64,000 bases of DNA from the NCBI GenBank assembly GCA_947458745.1, contig CANGYQ010000001.1, positions 186,001 through 250,000 on the forward strand. Reading direction: 5' to 3'. Every line of letters starts with the position of its first letter. Position 1 is the stretch's first letter. The notes under the pieces were generated by a model that was given only the letters and a program-made list of their open reading frames with translations, ran no database searches and was not told where the DNA came from. Origin of the DNA: Bryobacteraceae bacterium. GTDB taxonomy: Bacteria; Acidobacteriota; Terriglobia; Bryobacterales; Bryobacteraceae. This document shows positions 1 through 7,954 of this stretch, piece after piece. The translations under genes were made by a program, and so were the position numbers.

Positions 1-1082
1 CACAACCGGCTGCCCCGCCCGCGCCGATCGTTTCGCCCGAAGTGCATGCGGATAAGCGTGTCACCTTTCGCCTGCGCGCCCCGAACGCGAAGGAAGTTTT
101 CGTCAACCGCGCCGGCTCGCCGAAGCTGGCCATGCAGCGGGATGAAGCGGGTGTCTGGAGCGTCACCACCGATCCGCTGCCGCCCGATATCTATGGGTAC
201 TCGTTCAACGTGGATGGCGTCAGCGCGATGGACCCGTTGAACTCCGTCCTCACGCCCAACCTGCTGAACCCCTCGAACATGGTGCATGTCCCCAGCGCGA
301 CGCCGCTCGCGTGGGAGCTGACCAGTGCGCCACGCGGTGCGATTCACCGGCACTTCTATCATTCAGGCATCGTGGGCGACGACCGCGACTTCTACGTCTA
401 CACGCCCGCCGGGTATGACCCGACGGCCAAGACGACGTACCCCGTGCTCTACCTGCTGCACGGCTTCAGTGACGACGCCAGCGGCTGGACGGCAGTGGGC
501 AAGGCGCACGTGATACTGGACAACCTGATCGCGCAGGGGAAGGCCAAGCCGATGCTGGTGGTGATGACGCTGGGCTATGGCGCGCCGGAGATTGTTTCTC
601 GCGCGGGCGTGGGCGCCTTCCGCGATCCCAGCTTGGTGAAGCGCAACTATGACCGCTACCGCGATGCGCTGTTCAACGAAGTGATTCCGGCGGTGGAGAA
701 GAGCTACCGCGCGAAGCCCGACCGTGAGTCTCGCGCCATTGCCGGCTTGTCGATGGGTGGCGCGGAGTCGCTCTATGTCGGCTTGAACGCGATTGACCGC
801 TTCGCGTGGGTGGGTTCGTTCAGCGCGGGCGGCGCGTCGAGCGACTATGCCGCGACGTACCCCAAGCTGGACGCCAAGGTGAATGAGCAGCTCCGCCTGC
901 TGTGGATCGCCTGCGGTACTGAAGACCGGCTGATCGAGTCGAACCGCAAGTTCATCGAGTATCTGAAGACCAAGGATGTGCGCCATACCGCAGTTGAAAC
1001 GCCGGGCGCGCACACCTGGCTGGTTTGGCGCCGCAACCTGGCCGAACTAACCCCGCTGCTGTTCCGGCCCAAGGGATCCTGA
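1..1082 (+). CDS. Alpha/beta-hydrolase esterase (CE1/enterochelin-esterase-like), 5' truncated
   Basis: The reading frame is open to the left edge (in frame from base 3), so the true start lies outside the window. The encoded part begins with a Pro/Ala-rich stretch and an E-set/CBM48-like sandwich, then an esterase-D type alpha/beta hydrolase. Counting residues from the GTG at position 42, the nucleophile is Ser237 in GLSMGG, the likely acid is Asp295 in GTEDR and the catalytic His is His324 in GAHTW; an HGF oxyanion motif precedes them. The family includes secreted feruloyl/acetyl-xylan esterases and enterochelin esterases. The layout (N-terminal sandwich, then CE1 fold) fits a secreted plant-polymer esterase, but the substrate cannot be read from sequence. 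It is followed by an enolase-superfamily gene on the same strand after a 107-base gap. Confidence 0.85.
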   Translation, partial: QPAAPPAPIVSPEVHADKRVTFRLRAPNAKEVFVNRAGSPKLAMQRDEAGVWSVTTDPLPPDIYGYSFNVDGVSAMDPLNSVLTPNLLNPSNMVHVPSATPLAWELTSAPRGAIHRHFYHSGIVGDDRDFYVYTPAGYDPTAKTTYPVLYLLHGFSDDASGWTAVGKAHVILDNLIAQGKAKPMLVVMTLGYGAPEIVSRAGVGAFRDPSLVKRNYDRYRDALFNEVIPAVEKSYRAKPDRESRAIAGLSMGGAESLYVGLNAIDRFAWVGSFSAGGASSDYAATYPKLDAKVNEQLRLLWIACGTEDRLIESNRKFIEYLKTKDVRHTAVETPGAHTWLVWRRNLAELTPLLFRPKGS

Positions 1083-1122
1083 GCCAATGCGGGTCCGGCC
1101 CGCTGAGCACTGCAAGACTCGA

Positions 1123-1128
1123 TAGAAT
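1123..1128 (+). promoter_or_regulatory. Possible -10 hexamer upstream of the enolase-superfamily gene
   Basis: TAGAAT lies 61 bases before the GTG start at 1190. No convincing -35 is seen, so this is a weak call. Confidence 0.25.
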
Positions 1129-1189
1129 ACGGCGGTGAATGATGGGCCATCCGGGTGATGGCGCTGGATCAAACATGGAGAACGCCTAA

Positions 1190-2356
1190 GTGAAGATCAC
1201 CAAAGTCGAAGCCATTTATCTTCGGCAAAATGTTGTCAAAGAGCAGTGCGATAGCGGCCAGGACGCGCTGGTTGTCCGGATTGAGACGGACGCGGGCATT
1301 ACCGGGATTGGCGAGGTGGACTCGAGCCCACTGGCCGCCAAGGCCATGATTGAAGGACCGTTTTCGCACACTACGGCTACCGGATTGGCCAACGTGCTGC
1401 TGGGCGAGGATCCGTTTGAGACGGAGCGGCTGTGGCACAAGATGTACCGCGCCAACATCTACGGCGGCCGGCGCGGCGTGGCCATCCATGCGATGTCGGG
1501 CTTGGACATGGCGCTGTGGGACATCAAGGGCAAGGCGCTGGGGATGCCAGTGTGGAAGCTGCTGGGCGGCGGATTCCATCGCGAGGAGAAGCTGCCGTGG
1601 GCGGAAGGCAATCGCCCGTGGAAGAACCAGCGCATTCGCTGCTATGCCAGCTCACTGTGGGGTCCGACGCCCGATGCGACGCGAGAGCTCGCCGGACGGT
1701 ATCGGGACCAGGGCTTTACGGCCGTAAAGTTTGGCTGGGACCCGATGGGGCAGGACGAAAAGACCGACATCGCCCTGGTCCGCGAAGCGCGCAAGGGATT
1801 GGGCGAAGACGTGGACCTGATGATTGACGCCGGGCTGCCGTGGGATGCCAAGACCGCCATCCAGCGGGCCAAGGCCTTCGAGCAGTACCATCCGTTCTGG
1901 CTGGAAGAGCCGTTGCGGCCGGACGATTACGAGGGCTACGCCAAGCTGTCGGCGGCCACGTCATTGCGCATCGCGGCGGGCGAGGAAGAGTCCTGCCGGG
2001 CGACGTTCATTGAGCTGATGGACAAGGGCCGCGTCGATCTGCTGCAAGTAGACCTGACGCGCTGCGGCGGCTTTACGGAAGCGATCAAGATTGCGGCGCT
2101 GGCCTGGGACCGCGGCCTGCCGGTGGCCAACCACGGCTTCACCACCTACATCAACGTCGCCGCCGCCCTGCACTTCCTGGCTTCGATTCCGAACGCCTTG
2201 ATCTGTGAGTTTGTGGCCGAGGAAGAGACCAACCTGCGCGAATCGCTGACCAAGCAGAAGTTCCGGGCCAAGGATGGCTATCTGGATATTCCGGATGCTC
2301 CCGGGCTGGGGATTGATCTGGATGAGGATGCGATCGCGAAGTATCGCGTGGGGTAG
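1190..2356 (+). CDS. Mandelate racemase/muconate-lactonizing (enolase superfamily) enzyme
   Basis: 388 residues, full length for the family. The N-terminal capping domain is followed by the (beta/alpha)7beta barrel. Metal ligands are visible in order: Asp213 (MIDAG), Glu239/240 (WLEEP) and the Glu265-267 run (AAGEEE). A Lys in VKFGWD after the second strand and His315 in ANHGF are the candidate acid/base residues, pointing to the MR subgroup (sugar-acid dehydratases and racemases). The start is GTG with a GGAG about 10 bases upstream. These enzymes abstract the alpha-proton of carboxylate substrates using Mg2+; the specific sugar acid cannot be assigned. The neighbouring esterase and sugar isomerase-like gene fit carbohydrate catabolism. 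Confidence 0.88.
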   Translation: MKITKVEAIYLRQNVVKEQCDSGQDALVVRIETDAGITGIGEVDSSPLAAKAMIEGPFSHTTATGLANVLLGEDPFETERLWHKMYRANIYGGRRGVAIHAMSGLDMALWDIKGKALGMPVWKLLGGGFHREEKLPWAEGNRPWKNQRIRCYASSLWGPTPDATRELAGRYRDQGFTAVKFGWDPMGQDEKTDIALVREARKGLGEDVDLMIDAGLPWDAKTAIQRAKAFEQYHPFWLEEPLRPDDYEGYAKLSAATSLRIAAGEEESCRATFIELMDKGRVDLLQVDLTRCGGFTEAIKIAALAWDRGLPVANHGFTTYINVAAALHFLASIPNALICEFVAEEETNLRESLTKQKFRAKDGYLDIPDAPGLGIDLDEDAIAKYRVG

Positions 2357-2379
2357 GGCTGAGGCGAATAGCTAGGCAA

Positions 2380-2446
2380 CCCGCTTGCTGACGCGCGCGG
2401 CTCGGTAGACGTTAGCGTTACCGAGCCGTGACCGCAAGTGAGCGGG
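2380..2446. repeat. Large imperfect palindrome between convergent genes
   Basis: Two 28-base arms (2380-2407 and 2419-2446) face each other around an 11-base loop. The inner 10 bp (CGGCTCGGTA) pair perfectly and the outer part is imperfect. It sits between the convergent enolase-family gene and the small membrane-protein gene, so it may act as a two-way terminator or be a REP-like element. It contains GCTGACGC, also the core of the other palindrome family in this window. Confidence 0.6.
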
Positions 2447-2473
2447 CTTCAATGGCTAAGACCGCGGCACCAG

Positions 2474-2755
2474 CTACGGCTTCAGGATCATCCAGAGCAC
2501 GCCGCCCATGGTCATGCCGGCGCAGCCCAGCAGGATGTAGAGGATACGGTCCACTTCGCGTCGCACGGTGTCGGCCACTACTTTTTTGTGCTCCGCCAAC
2601 ATCTCACCAATCGATTCGGAGAGCGCCTCAAACTGCCGGGCCAGTTCCGGGTCCTGCGGGATCGCATGAGGCCGGACCATTCCGGTTGAGGCTTCTTCCG
2701 CAGCCGCGCGGGAGAGCGCGTTCAAATGAGGGTGGATCTGTTCTGACGACGGCAC
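2474..2755 (-). CDS. Small membrane-anchored protein, unknown function
   Basis: 93 residues from a GTG at 2755 preceded by CTGAGG six bases upstream; an upstream ATG at 2815 would add 20 unlikely residues. The body is an amphipathic helical segment (ARQFEALSESIGEMLAEHKK) followed by a C-terminal hydrophobic helix (ILYILLGCAGMTMGGVLWMI) that ends almost at the stop. This is the architecture of a tail-anchored or single-span protein. It is the last gene of a reverse-strand set after the thioredoxin-like protein. I do not recognise the family. Confidence 0.6.
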   Translation of the reverse strand: MPSSEQIHPHLNALSRAAAEEASTGMVRPHAIPQDPELARQFEALSESIGEMLAEHKKVVADTVRREVDRILYILLGCAGMTMGGVLWMILKP

Positions 2756-2821
2756 ACTAGACCTCAGAGGGCGTATCGGCCAACAATGGCCCAGCCTTGA
2801 GGCCCAAGCGGCCATGCGAGG

Positions 2822-3715
2822 TTAGCTGGCTGGCAGCATTTCCTTCAGCTTGGCCGAGAGCTCTTCGTAGGTCATTTTTCCGGGATGATAGAGGCGGACG
2901 ACACCTTTGCGGTCCACCAGCACCAGGGTGGGCGTGGTGGAGGAGCCGTAGTGGGCGAAGGTATCCGCGTCAATCATCACCGGCATCGGCTTCAACATCC
3001 CGTAGCTGTCGTCCAGCACTTTCTGGATGTGGGCCTTCTCCTGTTCGGGCGTCGCATCTTCGCCGCGGGCAGCGTAGCCGTAGAGCTTGGTGGGGGCCAC
3101 GATGGTTAAGCCCTTTGCGCTGAACTCGTCACGCAACTTGGCCAGAATCGGTGCCTGCGCTTTGCAATCGCCGCACCAGTGGGCCCACAGGAAGACGATG
3201 GTGGGCTTGCCCAGGTAGGCCCAGGTCTTGGCCGCGACCGGAGGCGCGGGCCGGCCTTCCATCGTCAGCAGGTTCAGGTTCTTGCGCATGCGCGTCAGAA
3301 TCGAAGTGGTGCCGTAGGTCTTGATCTCTTGATTCAGGAACGACACGGCTTCTGAGCGTTTGCCGGTGGCCGCCAGCGCTTGCGCCATCACTTCCTGCGA
3401 TGCGCCAAAGGCGATGGGCAGGCGCGGTTCGGAGTCCATGGGGCGCTTCTTCAACTCGGCGAGACACTTGTCACGCGTCTGGGCGGCGAAGGTAGCGGCT
3501 TGGTCAAACTGCTTGTTGGCCAGCGCGCCGCGGCCCAGCCAGGACATGGCTTCCAGGTACTCCGGCGTTTCACCACTGGCGGCTTTGAATTCGGCCAGCA
3601 GACGCTGGGCCGCCGGGAAATCGGCCTTGTTGGCCAGCGCGCGGACTTCCGGGATGAGGGCGGCGGGCAGCGCGAGAGCGGTCCCAAGAAGGGCGAGGAC
3701 GAAACGCTTGAGCAT
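2822..3715 (-). CDS. Secreted thioredoxin-like (TlpA/redoxin) protein with helical N-domain
   Basis: 297 residues. A signal peptide (MLKRFVLALLGTALALPAA) is followed by a helical, TPR-like region to about residue 150. A thioredoxin fold then carries the active-site CxxC as Cys181-Gly-Asp-Cys184 within AHWCGDCKAQAP, and a cis-Pro segment TPTLVLVD lies later. This suggests a periplasmic thiol-disulfide reductase of the TlpA type. AGGAG lies about 10 bases before the ATG. It follows the SDR gene by 17 bases, so the two are probably co-transcribed. The partner protein is unknown. Confidence 0.85.
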   Translation of the reverse strand: MLKRFVLALLGTALALPAALIPEVRALANKADFPAAQRLLAEFKAASGETPEYLEAMSWLGRGALANKQFDQAATFAAQTRDKCLAELKKRPMDSEPRLPIAFGASQEVMAQALAATGKRSEAVSFLNQEIKTYGTTSILTRMRKNLNLLTMEGRPAPPVAAKTWAYLGKPTIVFLWAHWCGDCKAQAPILAKLRDEFSAKGLTIVAPTKLYGYAARGEDATPEQEKAHIQKVLDDSYGMLKPMPVMIDADTFAHYGSSTTPTLVLVDRKGVVRLYHPGKMTYEELSAKLKEMLPAS

Positions 3716-3732
3716 AAGCTATTGTCTCCTGA

Positions 3733-4464
3733 TTACATCAGCATGAAGCCGCCGTCGACGGTGACGGTTTGGCCGGTCAGATACGAGGCCTGGTCGCTGG
3801 CCAGCATCAAGGCAATACTGGCGATCTCTTGCGGCTGGCCCAGATGCTTGATCACCTGGCGGTCCATGAACATTCCGCGCTTCGATTCATCTTTCCAGAA
3901 ATACTCGCTCAACTGCGTCTGGATCAGCCCGGGGGCGATGGCGTTAGCGCGCACGCCTTTGGGGCCGAACTCGAGCGCGTAGCTGCGCGTCATCATGATC
4001 AGCGCGGCCTTGGTCATCGAGTAGAGTAGGCTCTCGGGTTGAGGCTTCAGGCCCGCCACGGAGGCGATGTTGATGATGGAGCCACTACCGCGTTCGCACA
4101 TGCCGGGCGCCAGTGCGCGGACCAGGCGATAGACGCTCTTCAGGTTGACCTCCACCATCTTGTCGAACTGCACGTCATCGAAGCCCAGGCACGACCCTTG
4201 GGCGATGTTGGTGGCGGCGTTGTTCACCAGAATGTCGACGGCCCCAGCACGTTCGACCAGACGGGCGATGTCTTCATTGCGGCCCACGTGGCAGGCCACC
4301 GGGACGATGCCCGGGCCCAGTTCTTGGGCGACGGCGTCCAGCGTCTCCTGCTTGCGGCCACAGATGAAAACCGTGGCACCTTCCCGCGCGAAGGTGGCGG
4401 CGATGGCTTTGCCGATGCCACGGCTGGCACCGGTGACGACGGCGACTTTGTCTTTGAGGATCAT
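3733..4464 (-). CDS. SDR-family NAD(P)-dependent oxidoreductase
   Basis: 243 residues, a classical short-chain dehydrogenase. The cofactor motif TGASRGIG is at residues 11-18, the NNA motif at 81-83, and the catalytic Ser135, Tyr148 and Lys152 (YSMTK) are all present. The C-terminal region (LTGQTVTVDGG) is that of FabG/glucose-dehydrogenase-like SDRs. The ATG follows AAGGAAA. The gene lies between a xylose-isomerase-like protein and a thioredoxin-like protein on the same strand, suggesting a sugar or polyol dehydrogenase, but the substrate is inferred only from context. Confidence 0.88.
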   Translation of the reverse strand: MILKDKVAVVTGASRGIGKAIAATFAREGATVFICGRKQETLDAVAQELGPGIVPVACHVGRNEDIARLVERAGAVDILVNNAATNIAQGSCLGFDDVQFDKMVEVNLKSVYRLVRALAPGMCERGSGSIINIASVAGLKPQPESLLYSMTKAALIMMTRSYALEFGPKGVRANAIAPGLIQTQLSEYFWKDESKRGMFMDRQVIKHLGQPQEIASIALMLASDQASYLTGQTVTVDGGFMLM

Positions 4465-4508
4465 GGATGGTTTCCTTCCGAACGTTGAAAGGTGCTTTAG
4501 CTGCAGAG

Positions 4509-4535
4509 GTGGCGCAGACTGTCAGCCTGCGCCAC
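4509..4535. repeat. Perfect 9-bp inverted repeat between two reverse-strand genes
   Basis: GTGGCGCAG (4509-4517) and CTGCGCCAC (4527-4535) form a perfect stem with a 9-base loop. No U-tract follows on either strand. It lies in the 131-base gap between the sugar isomerase-like gene and the SDR gene, and may be an RNA processing or attenuation hairpin, or a small repeat. Confidence 0.5.
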
Positions 4536-4595
4536 GCGGGCCGACGAGGCGGTTGAACCACTGGCGCTGTTTCCAGGGTGCCCAAGCGATGCATG

Positions 4596-5606
4596 CTAAA
4601 CCAGCAGCTTCTTGGTGTAGGCGATGGAGCGTTCAAGGTCGTCGCGCTCTTTCTGAGCGGCTTGCTCCTTGGGCACAGCCGGCACCGTCAACGGCTGGCC
4701 TTTGTCGGCCAAGGCCAGGAAGCGGGCGAAGTTCCAGGCGGGGATGTTGCGGTAGCCTTCCCACCACTTGGGGTCCAGCACGGCAAAGGTGCGGGGCTGC
4801 GTCACGATCACTTCCAGCGAAAGCGCCTTACCGGGGCAAAGCTGGCGGTACTTGCGGACCCACTCGTCGATGCCCACGTTCCCTTCGCCCATGCGGCACC
4901 AGGCCACCGCCACGCCTTCGGGCACACGCCACAAGGCGGTGTCGCGGATGTGGCTAGTGAGCACGTAGGGGGCCAGGGCTTCGAGCGTGACATGCGGGTC
5001 CTCAATGGTCCACAGCGGGTTGCCGGAATCGAGCACGGCGCCGACAAAATCCTTCCCGGCCTCCTCAATCAACCGGCGCAGCTCCCAGCCCTGCATGTCG
5101 CCGCCGTGATTTTCGATGGCCAGCTTCAAGCCGGAATCAAGGACACGGGAGCGGACCGAACGCAGCACCTTCACGGTCTCCTCGATCCGGGCCTCGATGG
5201 ACGGCACGCGGTCCTGCATCATGCCGAGGAAGCAGCGCACGATGGGTGAGCCGAGCAGTTGTGCGGCGTGCAGCATCCGGGTGATCTGCTCTTCCGCGGT
5301 ACCGGCCTTGGCATCGAAAAACTTAGAGCCCGGGCAGATGGAGCGCATGCCAGCCTCGATGCGAATGCCCAGGCGGTCGGCGTGCGCTTTCACTTTCTTC
5401 AGGTGCTCATCTTCCAGCGACCCGAGGAAGCGGATCTCAGAGAAGTGGACCACTTTGGCGCCGAGCTTGGCGGAGTAATCGAGATGCTCAAAAGCCGTGT
5501 AGCCGGAGCTACGGATGCTGAAAAGGTCGATTCCCAGGGGAGTATCAGTAGAGGCCATGGCAAGTGGAGCGGCCGCTACTGCGGCAGTAAAGTCCCGGCG
5601 GCGCAT
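4596..5606 (-). CDS. Tat-exported sugar phosphate isomerase/epimerase-like TIM barrel
   Basis: 336 residues from ATG 5606. The N-terminus reads MRRRDFTAAVAAAPLAMA, a short twin-arginine-type leader. The body is an AP-endonuclease-2/xylose-isomerase-like barrel, with Glu and His ligands in motifs such as IENHGGD, LDSGN and TSHIRD. An in-frame upstream extension to 5675 exists, but a TATGAT hexamer ends seven bases before the 5606 ATG, which favours the short form. Exported TIM-barrel isomerase-like proteins are common in Acidobacteriota and Planctomycetes, mostly uncharacterised. The reaction is probably sugar or inositol epimerisation/isomerisation. It heads the run isomerase, SDR, thioredoxin-like, small membrane protein. 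Confidence 0.82.
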   Translation of the reverse strand: MRRRDFTAAVAAAPLAMASTDTPLGIDLFSIRSSGYTAFEHLDYSAKLGAKVVHFSEIRFLGSLEDEHLKKVKAHADRLGIRIEAGMRSICPGSKFFDAKAGTAEEQITRMLHAAQLLGSPIVRCFLGMMQDRVPSIEARIEETVKVLRSVRSRVLDSGLKLAIENHGGDMQGWELRRLIEEAGKDFVGAVLDSGNPLWTIEDPHVTLEALAPYVLTSHIRDTALWRVPEGVAVAWCRMGEGNVGIDEWVRKYRQLCPGKALSLEVIVTQPRTFAVLDPKWWEGYRNIPAWNFARFLALADKGQPLTVPAVPKEQAAQKERDDLERSIAYTKKLLV

Positions 5607-5613
5607 GCCCTCC

Positions 5614-5619
5614 ATCATA
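5614..5619 (-). promoter_or_regulatory. -10 hexamer directly upstream of the Tat isomerase start
   Basis: TATGAT on the reverse strand ends seven bases before ATG 5606, placing a transcription start at or next to the start codon. Part of the window-wide leaderless pattern. Confidence 0.4.
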
Positions 5620-5706
5620 ATGGGGCGCGGCGGGAAATGGGGAGTGGCAGCTGGTGTCGGACCCGGACCAATCACATTCCACGGCGCGGCAATTCACCCG
5701 CGTTGT

Positions 5707-5771
5707 AGCCCCATGCGTCAGCTTGGGGCTTATTCTGATCCGGAAGAAGCCCCAAGCTGACGCATGTGGCT
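5707..5771. repeat. Palindromic repeat, copy 1 (GCTGACGCATG family)
   Basis: Arms 5707-5731 and 5747-5771 match at 24 of 25 positions around a 15-base loop that starts ATTC and ends CCGGAAG. It lies downstream of the reverse-strand unknown gene (stop at 5810) and upstream of the sugar isomerase-like gene. The same arms and loop edges recur at 25579-25642, and the arms at 7496-7563. It could serve as a terminator hairpin or a REP-like element. Confidence 0.8.
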
Positions 5772-5809
5772 AGGTGGGGGACCAACTACACACTCACGCA
5801 GCTAGGGCG

Positions 5810-6169
5810 CTAGCGAGCTGCTGCGGCGGCGGCTTTCAGGACGGCGCGGTGTTCCGGAGTGTCGGTGACAGCGCTGATCACCAAGTTGTGGGTGCGCGAA
5901 ATCATCATCGATTTAGGGAAGAGCACGACGGCCGGCGCGGAGGACGCGGTGATGTGCAGGATCAAGGCCTCTTTGGCCTGGACGGCGATGTACCAGGTTT
6001 CCGGATGCGTAGTGTCGGCGGTGAGGGTGGCCGGGTCAGCCACGATGCGTTGCAGTTTTAGGACAGGCAGACGCGATTTGAGACGCCCGGCGTGTCCGCC
6101 CACTTCCAGGATCAGATCCGCCAACGCCACCGCTTCACCCGCATCGATGGGCAGTTGGAAGGGGATCAT
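5810..6169 (-). CDS. Unknown protein translationally coupled to galU
   Basis: 119 residues. The ATG at 6169 overlaps the galU stop in an ATGA arrangement; an upstream in-frame ATG at 6178 is less likely. The sequence is alpha/beta in character with no signal peptide or membrane span, and ends in an Ala-rich helix. I do not recognise a family. The tight coupling suggests a role linked to UDP-glucose formation or simply co-expression. Confidence 0.7.
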   Translation of the reverse strand: MIPFQLPIDAGEAVALADLILEVGGHAGRLKSRLPVLKLQRIVADPATLTADTTHPETWYIAVQAKEALILHITASSAPAVVLFPKSMMISRTHNLVISAVTDTPEHRAVLKAAAAAAR

Positions 6170-7041
6170 GCGCCCCAATCCTGGGTGCGGAGAAATTCCT
6201 TCAACGGCTCGGCAAACTCTGGCCGCTGGAGCGCAAAGGCCACGTTGGCTTGCAGGAAGCCCAGCTTGTCGCCGGCATCGTAACGGGTGCCCGCAAACTT
6301 CAATCCGTAAACCGGCTGCGTGCGGAGCAAATGCCGGATGCCGTCGGTTAACTGGATCTCACCGATGGCACCGGGTCCGGTTTGCTCCAGCGAACTGAAG
6401 ATCCCGGGGGTAAACACGTAACGCCCGATGATCGCCAGATTGCTGGGCGCATCTTCCATCTTGGGCTTCTCCACCAGATCGGTGATGCGGTAAAGTCCGT
6501 TCCCCAGATCTTCCGCCGCCACCACGCCGTAGGCCGAGATACGATCCTTTGGCACTTCCATCAGGGCAATGACGGAGGCTTGATATTGATCATGGATGTC
6601 CAGCAGTTGGCGGATACAGGGGATTGCGGCCTGGATCACGTCGTCCGGCAGAAGCACCGCAAACGGTTCGTCGCCCACCAATGGCTTGGCGCAAAGGACC
6701 GCATGGCCCAAGCCACGGGCCTCCTGCTGGCGTGTGTACGAGACCTGGGCCAACTGCGATGGACGCTGGGCGATGGCCAGCAGTTCGTGCTTTTGGCGGG
6801 TCCGCAAGACGTGTTCCAGCTCGAAGCTGCGGTCGAAGTGGTCTTCCAGGGGCGATTTGCCACGCCCGGTGATGATCACCACCTCGGGAATGCCGGAATC
6901 GACGATCTCTTCGACGCCGTACTGGATGATGGGCTTGTCCACCAGCGGCAGCATCTCTTTGGGGATCGATTTGGTGGCCGGAAGAAACCGGGTACCCAAA
7001 CCCGCAGCCGGAATCACCGCTTTGCGCACGGAGACTTGCAT
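6166..7041 (-). CDS. galU: UTP-glucose-1-phosphate uridylyltransferase
   Basis: 291 residues, normal length. The nucleotidyltransferase signature AAGLGTRFLPATKSIPKEM is at the N-terminus, followed by PLVDKPIIQYGVEE, and later by LVEKP and GRYVFTPGIF, as in bacterial GalU. It makes UDP-glucose from UTP and glucose-1-phosphate in the cytoplasm, feeding polysaccharide, glycolipid and trehalose synthesis. TAGAAT ends eight bases before the start codon with no Shine-Dalgarno, so the mRNA may be leaderless. The next gene downstream overlaps the stop codon. Confidence 0.95.
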   Translation of the reverse strand: MQVSVRKAVIPAAGLGTRFLPATKSIPKEMLPLVDKPIIQYGVEEIVDSGIPEVVIITGRGKSPLEDHFDRSFELEHVLRTRQKHELLAIAQRPSQLAQVSYTRQQEARGLGHAVLCAKPLVGDEPFAVLLPDDVIQAAIPCIRQLLDIHDQYQASVIALMEVPKDRISAYGVVAAEDLGNGLYRITDLVEKPKMEDAPSNLAIIGRYVFTPGIFSSLEQTGPGAIGEIQLTDGIRHLLRTQPVYGLKFAGTRYDAGDKLGFLQANVAFALQRPEFAEPLKEFLRTQDWGA

Positions 7042-7049
7042 GTCGCTCT

Positions 7050-7055
7050 ATTCTA
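7050..7055 (-). promoter_or_regulatory. -10 hexamer directly upstream of galU
   Basis: TAGAAT on the reverse strand lies eight bases before the ATG at 7041. No Shine-Dalgarno fits between them. Confidence 0.42.
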
Positions 7056-7152
7056 CCGGGCCGCCGGTTGATGCCGGCAGTCCATCAGGTACTAGGGCCG
7101 GGCCAGGTACCAATCTGCCGTCGTACGACACAAGCTTGCAGGGCGCACATGC

Positions 7153-7158
7153 TAGAAT
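7153..7158 (+). promoter_or_regulatory. Extended -10 element directly upstream of the ferredoxin gene
   Basis: TGCTAGAAT (hexamer 7153-7158) has an extended TGN and ends nine bases before ATG 7168, predicting a leaderless or almost leaderless transcript. Confidence 0.45.
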
Positions 7159-7167
7159 TCAAGGGTT

Positions 7168-7428
7168 ATGGCCTACGTCATCGCTGAACCCTGCATTGGA
7201 ACCAAAGACACCGCCTGTGTCGACGCCTGTCCCGTGGATTGCATTCATCCGAAAAAGGATGAAGCCAAGTTTGAGGGAGAAACGATGCTCTACATCGACC
7301 CGGTGGAGTGCATTGATTGCGGCGCTTGTGTTCCTGTTTGCCCGGTTTCGGCCATCTTCGCGCTGGACGACCTGCCGGAGAAGTGGTCTGACTTCACGCG
7401 GCAGAATGCCGAGTGGTACGGCCGCTAG
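7168..7428 (+). CDS. Ferredoxin (FdxA-like, 7Fe or 2[4Fe-4S] type)
   Basis: 86 residues. Two cluster-binding regions are visible: an N-terminal C-x7-C-x3-C-P spacing (CIGTKDTACVDACP), as in 7Fe ferredoxins, with a further Cys in VDC, and a canonical CIDCGACVPVCP [4Fe-4S] motif at about residues 50-61. It is a small cytoplasmic electron carrier. It appears to be monocistronic, flanked by galU transcribed away and by a palindromic repeat downstream. The N-terminus closely resembles bacterial FdxA ferredoxins. Confidence 0.93.
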   Translation: MAYVIAEPCIGTKDTACVDACPVDCIHPKKDEAKFEGETMLYIDPVECIDCGACVPVCPVSAIFALDDLPEKWSDFTRQNAEWYGR

Positions 7429-7495
7429 CCCCGGCCCGTTTGTTTGCCTTCAGGAATTTAGTTTGGCGGCCGCTGATCTCTTCGGTCATTCGATC

Positions 7496-7563
7496 AGCCC
7501 CATGCGCGAGCTTGGGGCTTTTTCGTGTCCCGGGACAGAATCCCCAAGCTGACGCATGAGGCT
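7496..7563. repeat. Palindromic repeat, copy 2 (GCTGACGCATG family)
   Basis: Arms 7496-7520 and 7539-7563 match at 21 of 25 positions around an 18-base loop containing the small palindrome GTCCCGGGAC. It sits between the convergent ferredoxin and queD genes. The right arm ends GACGCATGAGGCTAG, shared with the decayed half copy at 20200-20220. Confidence 0.75.
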
Positions 7564-7580
7564 AGTACATTGAGTGCTGC

Positions 7581-7946
7581 TTACGGCCGGTACACGGCAA
7601 TATTCGCGTCAGTTTCCTGTACCCAAACAGAGCTGACGCGGACCCCTTCGGGCATTCCCGTCTGCATCTCCACCGCCAGGTACCGGGCAATATTCTCCGT
7701 TGACGGATTGAGCACATCAAAGGGTGGGATTTCGTTGAGGTTCTCATGATCAAACCGCTCCACCAGTTGCCGTAGTCGTCTTTTCAGGACAGTGAAATCC
7801 ACCAGCAAGCCGAGCTCATTCAGCTTTTCTCCTTCGGCCGTCAGCCTCACGCGGAAGTTGTGCCCGTGCAACTGCGCACACTTACCCTGGTAGCCTCGAA
7901 GGCTGTGGGCGGCGGCAAAACTGGCTTCTACAATTACTTCGAACAT
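7581..7946 (-). CDS. queD: 6-carboxytetrahydropterin synthase (QueD/PTPS family)
   Basis: 121 residues. Zinc ligands are His14, His27 and His29 (AAAHSLRG and QLHGHNF), with the catalytic Cys23 between them. FDHENLN and a late Glu in VWVQET complete the active site. The length and the CxxxHGH layout match bacterial QueD, which makes carboxytetrahydropterin for queuosine and deazapurine synthesis; 6-pyruvoyl-tetrahydropterin synthase is the alternative. It follows the helicase gene by eight bases and ends a reverse-strand operon. No other queuosine genes are in the window. Confidence 0.9.
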   Translation of the reverse strand: MFEVIVEASFAAAHSLRGYQGKCAQLHGHNFRVRLTAEGEKLNELGLLVDFTVLKRRLRQLVERFDHENLNEIPPFDVLNPSTENIARYLAVEMQTGMPEGVRVSSVWVQETDANIAVYRP

Positions 7947-7954
7947 CCTCTTCC

